From Euzebya rosea (GTDB lineage: Bacteria; Actinomycetota; Nitriliruptoria; Euzebyales; Euzebyaceae), in NCBI RefSeq assembly GCF_003073135.1, contig NZ_PGDQ01000007.1, positions 1 through 64,000 of the forward strand: a DNA stretch of 64,000 nucleotides. Reading direction: 5' to 3'. Positions 44,136-52,863 of this stretch are shown here, in pieces (position 1 is the first letter of the stretch; each line of letters opens with the position of its first letter). The notes below the pieces were generated by a model. The model was not told the DNA's origin. It made no database searches and saw only the letters and a program-made list of their open reading frames with translations. The translations under genes and the position numbers were made by a program.

Positions 44136-44690
44136 ATGGGTCGTGTGGTCCTCGTGGTGGCGCTGGTCACCACGGTCTTCCTGGCCGGCTTCGTCGCGGG
44201 TCGGGCCAGCCTGTCCAGGCCGTCGGACGACGTTGCCGTGGATCCCGACGCCGCCGCGACGCGGCCGGGCAGCGAGGCCGATCCCATCGAGCTGGGCACC
44301 CCGGCCGCCGTGGGCCCGTGGGAGGTCGAGGTCACCGGCTTCGACCCCGACGCCATCGACCGGGTGCTGGCCGCCAACCAGTTCAACGTCGAGCCGGCGG
44401 AGGGACAGACCTACGTCACGGTCGAGGTGTCGTTGACGAGGCGAGCCGCCGGGCCGGGCATCCTCCGCGGCTCCGTGGCGCCGGCGTTGGTGACGCCGGC
44501 CGGTCGGGCGTTCGCCCTCGGCAGCGACTGCGGCGTCATCTCGGCGCCCGTGGACGCCGAACGGCTGCTGGCCCAGGGCGAGGTCCTCGACGGCGAGTGG
44601 TGCTGGCGGGTCCCGGTCGCCGAGGTCGACAAGGTGGCCCTGCGGGTCGGCGGCACCGGTGGCGGCGCCGTGTGGTTCGCCGTTCGCTGA
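44136..44690 (+). CDS. Membrane-anchored or secreted protein, DUF4352-like
   Basis: A 184-residue protein with an N-terminal helix (VVLVVALVTTVFLAGFVAG, about 4-22) acting as an anchor or signal. The remainder looks like a DUF4352-type immunoglobulin fold: WEVEVTGFDPDA, EGQTYVTVEVSLTRRA, and a Cys pair (SDCGVI, EWCWRVP) that could form a disulfide outside the cell. No enzyme motif. Probable co-transcription with nitrobindin. Function unknown. Confidence 0.75.
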   Translation: MGRVVLVVALVTTVFLAGFVAGRASLSRPSDDVAVDPDAAATRPGSEADPIELGTPAAVGPWEVEVTGFDPDAIDRVLAANQFNVEPAEGQTYVTVEVSLTRRAAGPGILRGSVAPALVTPAGRAFALGSDCGVISAPVDAERLLAQGEVLDGEWCWRVPVAEVDKVALRVGGTGGGAVWFAVR

Positions 44691-44712
44691 GCGATCCCGT
44701 TCGCCCGGACGG

Positions 44713-45657
44713 TCACCGGCGGCTCTGCTGCACCCCTTCGCGGAGCGCGAGGACGCTGCGGTAGGCGAGGTCGACCAGGGCCGCGACGAGGGCACCGGCG
44801 GTCAGCAGGAACACCGCGCCGAGCTGGTTGGCGCGAGGCCATCCACGTGGCACCACCATCTCGCCGAGGGTGGGGATGGGGGCGGAGACGATGCCGGCGT
44901 TGGCGGTGTAGGCGACGTAGGGGAACGCCACGAACAGCAGCAGCACGGCGACGCCACCGGCGATGTACCCCGGACGTCCCCGGACGATCGCGAGGGCGAA
45001 GACCGCGAGGGCAACGGTGATGCCGCCGCCGGCCACCCCGGCAGCAGCCCGGAGCGCGTCGGCCCGGCTGGGATCGGCCCCGAGGAGCACCGACGTCTCG
45101 TTGGTGGCCACCCACAGGCGGCTGGCCATCTGCGCGATCACGGGCACCATCACGAGGACGATGACCGTGGTGGACACGGCGTCGGGCACCGGCCAGCGGG
45201 GTGCGGCGAGCCAGACCGGTCGGCGGGTCACGGGGATGGGTGCGGGCACGGCCAGTCGCTTCGATGGGCGGCGGGCCCGACGACGAAAGGGATTCCGCCG
45301 AGGGGGCTTGGGGATCCGTGGACGGCCGAGCAGGCCCGTGGGTGCGGTCGTGCTGGTCGTGGCCGGACGGTGCGCGGCCTCCGACGTCGTCCCATCCGCC
45401 GACGGGCCGGTGCTCGACGTCCTGCCGGACGACGCGGCCGCGGCTGCTGGACTGCGCGCGGCGGCGGGCTCCTGCGAGCGGGCGGGGGTGGCTTCCGGTG
45501 CCTCCACGCCGTGGCCGGCGCGGCCGTTGCCGTTGCTGGTGCCGTTGACGGCAGCGGGTTCCGGCGGCGCGACGTCCTCGATGTCTGCGGCAGCGCGCAA
45601 GGCGGCGAGGTCGCTGCGAAGGCGCTCAAGCCTGTCCCGGTTCACGTCCTGGCTCAT
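44713..45657 (-). CDS. Hypothetical four-helix membrane protein with long disordered N-terminus
   Basis: A 314-residue protein from ATG 45657 (GTG 45669 is in frame). A short coiled N-terminus (DRLERLRSDLAALRAAADIE) is followed by about 75 residues of Ser/Ala/Thr/Pro, a basic cluster (about 110-140, PPRRNPFRRRARRPSKR), then four helices: VSTTVIVLVMVPVIAQM, GGGITVALAVFALAIVRG, IAGGVAVLLLFVAFPYVAY and AVFLLTAGALVAALVDLAY. No known domain recognised. It is divergent from the sigma-factor gene but lacks the zinc motif of common anti-sigma factors. Confidence 0.65.
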   Translation of the reverse strand: MSQDVNRDRLERLRSDLAALRAAADIEDVAPPEPAAVNGTSNGNGRAGHGVEAPEATPARSQEPAAARSPAAAAASSGRTSSTGPSADGTTSEAAHRPATTSTTAPTGLLGRPRIPKPPRRNPFRRRARRPSKRLAVPAPIPVTRRPVWLAAPRWPVPDAVSTTVIVLVMVPVIAQMASRLWVATNETSVLLGADPSRADALRAAAGVAGGGITVALAVFALAIVRGRPGYIAGGVAVLLLFVAFPYVAYTANAGIVSAPIPTLGEMVVPRGWPRANQLGAVFLLTAGALVAALVDLAYRSVLALREGVQQSRR

Positions 45658-45728
45658 CTGTCCCACCAACGGTCCCGGCCACCGATCATGGCAATGATGG
45701 CCTCGTCCCCCTTATCATGACAGCTGGC

Positions 45729-45767
45729 GGAGTGGTCATCCGGAACCACTCCTGCGGGAAGGCAGTC
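45729..45767 (+). promoter_or_regulatory. Putative ECF-type promoter and inverted repeat before the sigma-factor gene
   Basis: GGAAC (45742-45746), 18 bases, then GTC (45765-45767) fits an ECF -35/-10 pattern; transcription would begin about 10 bases before GTG 45785. The -35 is embedded in a perfect inverted repeat, GGAGTGGT (45729-45736) and ACCACTCC (45745-45752), with an 8-bp spacer. This suggests autoregulation plus another DNA-binding factor. Confidence 0.5.
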
Positions 45768-45784
45768 GACGCGGTGGGGCCAAC

Positions 45785-46900
45785 GTGACAGCAGTTCATC
45801 CAGGGCAGCACACCCTGCCCGACGACGACAGCGGCCTGATCGAGGCGCATCTCATCGGCATCGAGGGGGCCTTCGACGAGCTCTTTCGTCGCTACCACCC
45901 TCGGCTCGTCACCTACCTGACCCACCGTGTGGGGGACGCCGCAACGGCCGATGACCTGGCCCAGGAATCCCTCATCCGTGCCATGCACGCCCTCGAGCGC
46001 TTCGACACCTCCCGTCCCGTGTGGCCCTGGCTGCGCCGGATCGCGACCAACGCCGCGATCGACTGGTCGCGGTCGACGACCCGTGCGCGGATGCTGGTCA
46101 ACACCCTCTCCCTCGAACCCGCGCGCACCCACGAGGGTCCCGACTTCGGGGAACGCGAGGTGATGGCGCGGGCGATGGAGGCAGTCCCGGACCGCCAGCG
46201 CCACGCGCTGGAGAAGTGCTACGTCGAGGGATGGCGGCCGGTGGACGTCGCCGACCAGTTCGGCGTCGGCAGCAACGCCTTCGAGCAGCTGCTGCACCGT
46301 GCCCGCCGCAACCTGCGGCGTGCCTACGTGCGCCAGGACGACGGCGGCGATCGTGCCGCCGGGTTCATCTGGCTGGCGATGCTGGCCAGCCCGTTCGCCC
46401 GGGCCCTCAACGCGGTCAGGCGCCTCGGCGTTGCCGGGCCCCGCGTGCTGGAGGTGGCTGCCGCATCGGTCGCGATCGGTGCCGTGGTCGCCGTCGGGCC
46501 GACCGGTGCCCCGGCGCCCCGGACCGTGGTCGAGGCACCCGTGGACCGCGTCGAACGGACGACCGCGGCCCCCGACGCACCGACGGCCGCCCTGCCGTCG
46601 GCCGTGTCCGACGTCGGCGACACCGTCGAGGCGGCGGCCGCACCGGTCGGTGCACCGGCGCCCGCACCGCCCAGCGGCGCCGGGCGACCGGCCCCGGTGG
46701 CACCCGACGTCCCTGCTGCCGACGCTGGCGCCCAACGTCCCGTGGCGCCGCCGCTGGACGACACCCCCTTGGATCGCGGCGCGGAGCCCGAGTCGCCGTC
46801 CGCACCCGAGGATCCCCAGTCGGTCCCCGAGCTCATCGGTGGATGCGGCTCGGCCGTGCGCGGGGCCCTCTGCACGACGATCGGTGTGGTGAGCCAGTGA
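45785..46900 (+). CDS. ECF-type RNA polymerase sigma factor with membrane-spanning C-terminal extension
   Basis: A 371-residue protein, about twice the usual ECF length. Sigma region 2 is at about 28-95 (FDELFRRYHPRLVTYL, ADDLAQESLIRAMHALERFD, WPWLRRIATNAAIDWSR) and region 4 at about 130-185 (AVPDRQRHALEKCYVEGWRPVDVADQFGVGSNAFEQLLHRARRNLRR). A hydrophobic stretch follows (VLEVAAASVAIGAVVAVGP, about 220-240), then about 120 residues of Pro/Ala/Asp and a C-terminal pair of Cys (GGCGSAVRGALC). The extension looks like a tether with an external disordered tail, so the sigma factor may be held at the membrane. GTG 45785; the stop overlaps the next start (GTGA). Confidence 0.85.
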   Translation: MTAVHPGQHTLPDDDSGLIEAHLIGIEGAFDELFRRYHPRLVTYLTHRVGDAATADDLAQESLIRAMHALERFDTSRPVWPWLRRIATNAAIDWSRSTTRARMLVNTLSLEPARTHEGPDFGEREVMARAMEAVPDRQRHALEKCYVEGWRPVDVADQFGVGSNAFEQLLHRARRNLRRAYVRQDDGGDRAAGFIWLAMLASPFARALNAVRRLGVAGPRVLEVAAASVAIGAVVAVGPTGAPAPRTVVEAPVDRVERTTAAPDAPTAALPSAVSDVGDTVEAAAAPVGAPAPAPPSGAGRPAPVAPDVPAADAGAQRPVAPPLDDTPLDRGAEPESPSAPEDPQSVPELIGGCGSAVRGALCTTIGVVSQ

Positions 46901-47598
46901 GCTATCCCCGGAGAGACGCCGCCGACCTGCCGGCGGTGGACGAATCGGCCATGCGCGAGGTGGACCGTCGGATGGTCGAGGAGGTCGGCATCGACCTGCC
47001 ACGGATGATGGAGAACGCCGGCCGGCACCTCGCCGACGTCGCCGTCACCATGTTCGCCCCACGCCACGTGGTCGTCCTGTACGGCAGCGGCGGGAACGGG
47101 GGAGGGGCCCTCGTCGCCGCCCGCCACCTCGTCAACCGCGGTGTCGAGGTCACCCTCGTGCCCAGCAGCGGCGCCCTGACCCCCGTACCGGCGGTGCAGC
47201 ACGCGATCCTCGAGCGCATGGGCGTGCTCGAGTCGGCCGGGCGGACGCCGCCGTCCTGTGACGTCGTCATCGACGGCATGGTGGGGTACTCCCTGTCCGG
47301 TTCCCCGAGCGGCCGTGTGGCCGAGCTGGTCGGCTGGGCCGGCGCGCAGAAGGCACCCGTGCTGTCCCTCGACGTGCCCACGGGGTTCTCCGCCGCCAGC
47401 GGCACGACCGCCTCGCCCCACATCACGGCCGCGGCGACCGTCACGCTCGGACTGCCCAAGGCCGGGCTGGTCGGCAACGCCGCAGCCGGTCGGCTGTACC
47501 TCGCCGACATCTCCGTCCCGCCCATCGTCTGGGCCGACATGGCGCTGGACGTCCCGCGCGATCTGTTCGCGCCGGGCCAGGTCCTGCAGCTGGTCTGA
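46897..47598 (+). CDS. NAD(P)H-hydrate epimerase (YjeF N-terminal domain only)
   Basis: A 233-residue protein. Motifs: VDESAMREVDRRMVEEVGIDLPRMMENAGR at the N-terminus, the phosphate-binding YGSGGNGGGALVAARHL, the catalytic-site DVVIDGMVGYSLSGSPSG and LDVPTGFSAASG. It repairs damaged NAD(P)HX by interconverting R and S forms. The ADP-dependent dehydratase domain found fused in many bacteria is missing; it must be elsewhere or absent. Starts within the stop of the sigma-factor gene (GTGA), so the two are translated together. Confidence 0.85.
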   Translation: MSYPRRDAADLPAVDESAMREVDRRMVEEVGIDLPRMMENAGRHLADVAVTMFAPRHVVVLYGSGGNGGGALVAARHLVNRGVEVTLVPSSGALTPVPAVQHAILERMGVLESAGRTPPSCDVVIDGMVGYSLSGSPSGRVAELVGWAGAQKAPVLSLDVPTGFSAASGTTASPHITAAATVTLGLPKAGLVGNAAAGRLYLADISVPPIVWADMALDVPRDLFAPGQVLQLV

Positions 47599-47713
47599 GA
47601 CCGGTTCGGGCACCCTCCGTCCACGGCCTGCGACACGCCATCGCACCGACGGGCGGCTGGCGTGCGAGACTGTCACGGATGTCTACGTGGGATCGACCGG
47701 TCGGAATCGCCCG

Positions 47714-49222
47714 GTGAGCACCGAGAGCGCGGTGCTCGCCGATCGATATCGCCTGACCGATTCCATCGGTCGAGGCGGCATGGCCGATGTCTACGCCGCT
47801 GAGGACACCAGCTCCGGCCGCATGGTCGCGGTCAAGATCATGCGGGTCGGCGAGCAGGCGGACCCCGATCGGTTCGCCTCGGAGATGCGCATCCTCGACC
47901 GGCTGTCGCACCCCGCGATCGTGCGGCTCTTCGACAGCGGGACCACCGACGAGGCCAGCCCCTACTTCGTCATGCAGCTGGTCGACGGCGAGTCGCTGTC
48001 GGCCCGCCTCCGGGCCGAGGGGCCCCTGGCCGACGAGGACGCCGAGGACATCGGCGCCCGGGTGGCCAGCGCCCTCGCCCACGCCCACGACATGGGCGTC
48101 ATCCACCGCGACATCAAGCCCGCCAACATCCTCATCGACACCGACGGTGGCGCCTACCTGACCGACTTCGGTGTCGCGCGACTGGCCGATGCGACGCTCG
48201 TCACCCGCGCCGGGACCACCATCGGCACCGCCGCCTACCTCGCACCCGAGCAGCTCCAGGACTCCCAGGTGGGGCCAGCTGCCGACGTCTACTCCTTCGG
48301 CCTGGTGATGCTGGAGTCCCTGACGGGCACCCGCGCCTTCCGTGGCACCGGCGTGGAAGCCGCCATGGCCCGCCTCAGCCGCGATCCGGTCGTCCCCGAC
48401 GACCTGCAGGAGCCATGGACGCCGCTGCTCGTGGCCATGACACGCAGGGACCCGACCCTGCGGCCGACCGCCGCCGAGGTCGAGCTGATCATCCGTGGCG
48501 AGCTGCCCGCCCCCGACGTGCCGGAGGAGGAGATCGCCTCCCGAACCGGCGGGCCGCGCAACACCGACGAGGATCCCACCGCCGTTTCCCAACCCTTCGA
48601 CGGACCCTCCTCCGGGTCCGGACCGTGGGAACCGCCGAGCAGCGACTCGGCGTTGTCCGTGGCGGTCGTGCCACCCACGCCGCCGCCGACACCCGCGCTG
48701 GGCATCCCCGAGGCAGCCACACCGCCGCATCCGACCGTGCCGGCCCCCGCACCCTTCCTCGAGGACCTCCCGCGACGGGGGATGGACGCCATCAGGTCCA
48801 GGGCGTTGCTGGTCGGCCTGCTGCTCGGCGTCGCGGTCGTCCTTGGTGGCTTCGGTGTGTTCCGCCTGGTCCAGCCGGTCGACGAGACCGACATGGTGAC
48901 GGGCACCGATGCCGTCGACGAAGCCGCCCGTCAGGTGCTGGCCATCCTCGACGCCTCCGAACGCCTGCGGGCCGCCGACCCCTCCCTGCAGCGCGAGCTG
49001 GTCTCGTTGGCCGACAACATCGTGGAGTCCGTCAACGAGGACCGCTGGGACAGCGCCCTGCTCGGCGTCGTCGCCATGACCAGCGCCACCCGTGATGCCA
49101 TCGACACCCTCGACATCGAACCGGTCGCGCTGAACGGGCTCCTCGAGGCGTTGCGCGACCTGACACGCGAGATCGAGCTCCTGGCAGGGGCCGAGGCGTC
49201 GGGAACCGACCCACCCGAGTGA
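47714..49222 (+). CDS. Transmembrane Ser/Thr protein kinase
   Basis: A 502-residue Hanks-type kinase. Gly loop IGRGGMADVYAAED, Lys41 in VAVKIM, catalytic loop VIHRDIKPANIL (about 135), DFGVARL, and APEQLQDSQVGPAADVYSFG. A Pro-rich juxtamembrane segment (about 275-365) leads to a helix (LLVGLLLGVAVVLGGFGVFRLV, about 372-394). The external 105 residues are helical and acidic, with no PASTA repeats, so the ligand is not obvious. GTG 47714 is chosen; GTG 47687 is in frame. It follows the epimerase by 115 bp and may belong to the sigma-factor transcription unit. Confidence 0.92.
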   Translation: MSTESAVLADRYRLTDSIGRGGMADVYAAEDTSSGRMVAVKIMRVGEQADPDRFASEMRILDRLSHPAIVRLFDSGTTDEASPYFVMQLVDGESLSARLRAEGPLADEDAEDIGARVASALAHAHDMGVIHRDIKPANILIDTDGGAYLTDFGVARLADATLVTRAGTTIGTAAYLAPEQLQDSQVGPAADVYSFGLVMLESLTGTRAFRGTGVEAAMARLSRDPVVPDDLQEPWTPLLVAMTRRDPTLRPTAAEVELIIRGELPAPDVPEEEIASRTGGPRNTDEDPTAVSQPFDGPSSGSGPWEPPSSDSALSVAVVPPTPPPTPALGIPEAATPPHPTVPAPAPFLEDLPRRGMDAIRSRALLVGLLLGVAVVLGGFGVFRLVQPVDETDMVTGTDAVDEAARQVLAILDASERLRAADPSLQRELVSLADNIVESVNEDRWDSALLGVVAMTSATRDAIDTLDIEPVALNGLLEALRDLTREIELLAGAEASGTDPPE

Positions 49223-49262
49223 ACCGGGGTAAAAGGTACGGCGGTTACCACCGGCCGGTTGC

Positions 49263-49268
49263 TAGCAT
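49263..49268 (+). promoter_or_regulatory. Putative -10 box (TAGCAT) before the winged-helix gene
   Basis: TAGCAT fits TAnnnT. Transcription from about 49275 gives a leader of about 40 bases that includes the strong CAGGAGGAAAAG ribosome site before ATG 49316. Confidence 0.4.
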
Positions 49269-49315
49269 CCCGGGCGCCACCTCGACCGAGGTGGTGTCGA
49301 TTTCAGGAGGAAAAG

Positions 49316-49960
49316 ATGGTTCGCGGAGCTCGAGTCGCCGACGAGGCCGTACGTGCCTACATGGAGGCACTGCAGGACCCCAACACGGCCGTGGACTGGG
49401 ACGAGGTCGAGGAGCTCGCGGCACAGATCGCCGAGGCGACCGACCCCGTCCGTCGTGTGCTCCTTCGTGCGGAGTGGCGCCGGGCGTCCGACCCCGCCAC
49501 CTACATGCCCGACCTCGAGGCCGACTACATCGCCTTCGCGGCGCAGTGGGCCCAGGCGAACCGCGTGACCGGTGACGACTTCTTCTACGAGGGCGTCCCG
49601 TTGCAGGTGCTCCGCGAGGCCGGCCTCGGCATCTCCGAGGAAGCCCGTGCATACGCCGACGGCGACGACGACATGGACCTCGCCGACGACGACGCCCCGG
49701 CCGCTCCGGCTGCCGCGGCCGCCTCGGAGTCCGACGAGGACGGCCCCCTGTTCGAGGAGGGCAGCGCGATGGAGAGCGTCTACAACGCCATCGGCACCGA
49801 ACCCTTCACGATAAACGACCTGGTCGACCGGGCCGACGCCAGCCGCTCCACCGTTCGTGCCGTGCTCGACAAGCTCGAGGAAGCCGGCAAGCTCGAGGAG
49901 CTCGCACCGCTGGACACCGGCACCGCCGGTCGCGCGCCGAAGCGTTACCAGCTGACCTGA
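49316..49960 (+). CDS. Hypothetical protein with C-terminal winged-helix-like domain
   Basis: A 214-residue acidic protein. The start is fixed by CAGGAGG 6 bases upstream. Residues 1-115 look helical (DEAVRAYMEALQD, WDEVEELAAQIAEATDPVRRVLLRAEW). Residues about 118-148 are an Asp/Ala-rich disordered linker. The last 65 residues fit a winged helix-turn-helix (SVYNAIGTEPFTINDLVDRADASRSTVRAVLDKLEEAGKLEEL). The layout suggests a DNA-binding domain joined to an interaction domain; alternatively a nucleoid protein. No family recognised with certainty. The unusually good ribosome site predicts strong expression. Confidence 0.7.
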   Translation: MVRGARVADEAVRAYMEALQDPNTAVDWDEVEELAAQIAEATDPVRRVLLRAEWRRASDPATYMPDLEADYIAFAAQWAQANRVTGDDFFYEGVPLQVLREAGLGISEEARAYADGDDDMDLADDDAPAAPAAAAASESDEDGPLFEEGSAMESVYNAIGTEPFTINDLVDRADASRSTVRAVLDKLEEAGKLEELAPLDTGTAGRAPKRYQLT

Positions 49961-49966
49961 TCTCGG

Positions 49967-49972
49967 TAGGGT
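49967..49972 (+). promoter_or_regulatory. TAGGGT box 8 bases before the phosphoglycerate mutase gene
   Basis: TAGGGT, eight bases, ATG 49981: leaderless-type spacing. Confidence 0.5.
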
Positions 49973-49980
49973 CGTCGTCG

Positions 49981-51222
49981 ATGATCGACTTCGACCGCTA
50001 CACACCGCTGCTGCAGGACGGTGGCCGCATCCTCCTCCTCGTCGTGGACGGCCTCGGGGGGTATCCCGAGGCCGACCGCGGGTCGGAGCTGGAGGACGCA
50101 CACACGCCCAACCTCGACGCGCTTGCCGCCAGCGGGATCACCGGACTGACCGAGCCGGCCGGACCGGGCATCACCGTCGGGTCGGGCCCGGGCCATTTGG
50201 CCCTCTTCGGCTACGACCCGTGGCGCTACGACCTCGGACGCGGGGTCCTGGCTGCCGTCGGCACCGGCTTCCCGCTGCAGCCCGGTGACGTGGCTGCCCG
50301 CGGCAACCTCGCGTTCCTCGACGCCGACGGGCTGGTCGAGGATCGCCGTGCAGGGCGGATCAGCGACCACCGCGCCGAACCCCTCACCCAGCGAGTGCAG
50401 GAACGACTCGACGCCGACCCGCCGGTCGACGGGGTCGAGGTGTTCCTGCGGCACGTCAGCGAGCACCGGGTCCTGCTGGTGCTCCGGGGGGAGGGGCTGG
50501 ACGCCCGGCTGGCCGACATGGACCCCCAGGACACCGGCCTCGCGCCGCTGTCGGCACGGGCGCTCGGCTCGGCCGACGGCTCCACGGCAGCGGTCGTGGA
50601 CGCGGTCGACGCGGCGGTCCGGGCGGCCCTCGCGGCCGAGGAGGGCGACGAGCGGATGCCGGACGTCGCGCTGTTCCGGGGCTTCGACGGGCTGCGCGAG
50701 ATGCCGGACTTCGGCGAACGAACCGGACTGCGCGCTGCCGCGATCGCCAGCTACCCCATGTACCGCGGGGTCGCCCAGCTGGTCGGCATGGAGATCCTGC
50801 ACGGTCCCGACGGCCCCCCGACCAGCATGGCCCAGCAGATCGAGCTGGCCCGAGGTGCGCGCCGGACCCACGACTTCCTGTTCGTGCACTACAAGTACGC
50901 CGACGCCGCCGGTCACGACGGCAACCGGGAGGCCAAGGTCGAGGCGCTGGAGCAGCTGGACGTCGACCTTCCCGCCCTGCTCGAGGCTGCCGATGCCGAC
51001 GTGGTGGCCGTCAGCGGGGACCACGCATCACCAGCGGCGGCGTCGGGCCACTCGTGGCACCCCGTGCCGACGCTGGTCGCCGGCGGATCCGCGGGTGTGG
51101 ACGACGTGGCCACCTTCGGTGAGCGGGCGTGCGCCGGGGGCCTGTTGGGCCTGCGCCCCACCCAGCACCTGCTGCCGATCGCCCTCGGCGCGGCGGGACG
51201 GCTGGCGAAGTACGGCGCCTGA
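49981..51222 (+). CDS. apgM: 2,3-bisphosphoglycerate-independent phosphoglycerate mutase, archaeal (ApgM) type
   Basis: A 413-residue member of the alkaline-phosphatase superfamily, interconverting 2- and 3-phosphoglycerate. Metal/active-site motifs: LLLVVDGLGG, AHTPNLDALAASGITGL, the nucleophile Ser region ITVGSGPGHLALFGYDP, and the C-terminal metal ligands YADAAGHDGN, VSGDHASP and GHSWHPVP. The order and spacing match the archaeal-type enzyme rather than bacterial GpmI. It might act in a specialised phosphomutase role (homologs such as phosphonopyruvate decarboxylase-like proteins exist), but the motifs fit the mutase. Confidence 0.85.
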   Translation: MIDFDRYTPLLQDGGRILLLVVDGLGGYPEADRGSELEDAHTPNLDALAASGITGLTEPAGPGITVGSGPGHLALFGYDPWRYDLGRGVLAAVGTGFPLQPGDVAARGNLAFLDADGLVEDRRAGRISDHRAEPLTQRVQERLDADPPVDGVEVFLRHVSEHRVLLVLRGEGLDARLADMDPQDTGLAPLSARALGSADGSTAAVVDAVDAAVRAALAAEEGDERMPDVALFRGFDGLREMPDFGERTGLRAAAIASYPMYRGVAQLVGMEILHGPDGPPTSMAQQIELARGARRTHDFLFVHYKYADAAGHDGNREAKVEALEQLDVDLPALLEAADADVVAVSGDHASPAAASGHSWHPVPTLVAGGSAGVDDVATFGERACAGGLLGLRPTQHLLPIALGAAGRLAKYGA

Positions 51223-51246
51223 GCCGGCTCGACGCCGCCCTGTTGT

Positions 51247-52863
51247 TCAGGGCCCGGTGGCGGCGATCCAGCCGTCGTCGGGGACGTGGACCGGCAGCTC
51301 CAGCCGTCCGTCGTGGATCCGGACCGTCGTCGGGCGGTGGTCGGTCAGGTGCAGCCGATCGCCGTCCAGGCCGAGGTTGCGGTCGTGGTGCGGGAAGGCC
51401 CCGCCCGCGACGTGGACCCGCAGGCGGTTGCCGGCCCGGAGCTGATGGCCGACCGGGTGCAGCTCGACCGTGGCAGTGTGACGGCCGCGCAGGTCGCGGA
51501 GTCTGAGGAACCCGTCGCTGATCGACCGGGCCCGGCCGCTGACGTCGACCTCGGCGAGCCGTATCCACAGGTCGGTGTGACCGGTGTCGGCGAGCAGGTC
51601 GACGGTGACCGTCGGTCGCCCGACGACGACGAGGGGATGGGGGAGCGGTGGCCCTGTGAGCGTGACCACGTCGTCTCGGGCCGCCAGGTCGGTGCAGTCG
51701 ACGGGGCCGGCGTCGACCGACAGGATGCGGCCGCCCGCCTTGGGGGTGGGGGAGGAGGGGTCGAACACCAGGCGGTCGGTCGGCGATCGGAGATCGTCGA
51801 AGGGGATGGTCCGGGTCGTCGTGGCCGGCCAGCGGTCGCCCGTCCACCAGCGTTCGGCGCCGGCTATCCACAGCTCCACGGCGGGTCCCGCTCGGTCGAT
51901 CCCGCGGAGGTGGCGGTCGAAGTGGCGTCGCATCTCCGCGAAGGCCCTGACCTGGACGGCGCCGTCGAGGTGGCCCCACGGGCCGACGACCAACCGGTCG
52001 ACCCGTCCGGCCGACGACTGGCGGTCGACGTCGTCCAGGTGGCGGTCCACGAACAGGTCCCACCATCCGGTGAGGTGGCTGGTGGGGGCGACGCCGGTGA
52101 CGGCCGCGCTGAGGTTTCCCGGCTGCCAGAAGGGATCGTTGGCGTCGGGGTGTTCCGCCCAGGTCCGCCAGATGGGGGAGGGGCTGCCCAGGACCCGCTC
52201 GTCGAGCTCGAGGAGGGGGAGGTGGCTGAAGGCCTCGTCGTCGCTGGCCCCGGGCAGGCGGAACCGGACGAGGTTGGCCAGCCGGCGTGCGGCGGAGTCG
52301 TCCAGGCGTGCCATGGCGTCCAGGGACCGCAGCCAGCGCAGGCCGGTGTCGACGTACACGAGGCCGGTGGTCTCGGGGAGGCCGACGGCGGAGTGGGTGA
52401 TGCCGACCGAGAGGGCCCGCACCCGGTCGGGTGCGGCGACGGCCGCCGCCCACGCGGTGCCGCCGAGGTAGGACAACCCCCATGCGCCGATGGTCCCGTC
52501 GCTCCACGGCTGGTCGGTGATCCAGTCGATCGTCGCCCGGGCATCGGCGACCTCGTTGACCATCGGCACGAACTCGCCGGTGGAGTCGAACCGGCCTCGG
52601 ACGTCCTGGAGGACCACGGCGTAGCCGAGGGCGGCCAGCGCCTTGGCCTGGGCGACCATGGGGATGCCGGTCAGGCCGTTGCGTCCGTAGGAGGTGCGGA
52701 TCAGGACGGTCGGGACGGGCGCGTCCGTGCCTGGTCGGTGCACGTCGGTGGCCAGATGGTGGCCGTCGTGGGTTCGGATCCGAACGGTCGACGCACGCCG
52801 CACCCGCGCGAGGGCCTGCCCCGCCGGGCGGGGGAGGAGCGAGCCGAAGATCCGACGCTGCAC
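51247..52863 (-). CDS. CocE/NonD-family alpha/beta hydrolase (X-Pro dipeptidyl-peptidase-like)
   Basis: A 538-residue hydrolase. The alpha/beta core starts with the conserved VRIRTHDGHHLATDVHRP and IRTSYGR; the nucleophile Ser lies in GAWGLSYLGGTAW, with an Asp in WWDLFVD and His in VVGPWGHLD. The C-terminal 200 residues form the jelly-roll typical of CocE and X-Pro peptidases (VDCTDLAARDDVVTLTGPPL, HPVGHQLRAGNRLRVHVAGG). No signal peptide. Substrate could be an ester or an acyl-Pro peptide. GTG 52863 gives the usual N-terminus. Divergent from a lipoprotein gene. Confidence 0.88.
   Translation of the reverse strand: MQRRIFGSLLPRPAGQALARVRRASTVRIRTHDGHHLATDVHRPGTDAPVPTVLIRTSYGRNGLTGIPMVAQAKALAALGYAVVLQDVRGRFDSTGEFVPMVNEVADARATIDWITDQPWSDGTIGAWGLSYLGGTAWAAAVAAPDRVRALSVGITHSAVGLPETTGLVYVDTGLRWLRSLDAMARLDDSAARRLANLVRFRLPGASDDEAFSHLPLLELDERVLGSPSPIWRTWAEHPDANDPFWQPGNLSAAVTGVAPTSHLTGWWDLFVDRHLDDVDRQSSAGRVDRLVVGPWGHLDGAVQVRAFAEMRRHFDRHLRGIDRAGPAVELWIAGAERWWTGDRWPATTTRTIPFDDLRSPTDRLVFDPSSPTPKAGGRILSVDAGPVDCTDLAARDDVVTLTGPPLPHPLVVVGRPTVTVDLLADTGHTDLWIRLAEVDVSGRARSISDGFLRLRDLRGRHTATVELHPVGHQLRAGNRLRVHVAGGAFPHHDRNLGLDGDRLHLTDHRPTTVRIHDGRLELPVHVPDDGWIAATGP

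Noticed and set aside
44713-45657. The membrane protein as anti-sigma factor for the divergent ECF gene
   Set aside because: It lacks the HxxxCxxC zinc motif and any anti-sigma-like N-terminal helix bundle; its opposite orientation also argues against co-expression.
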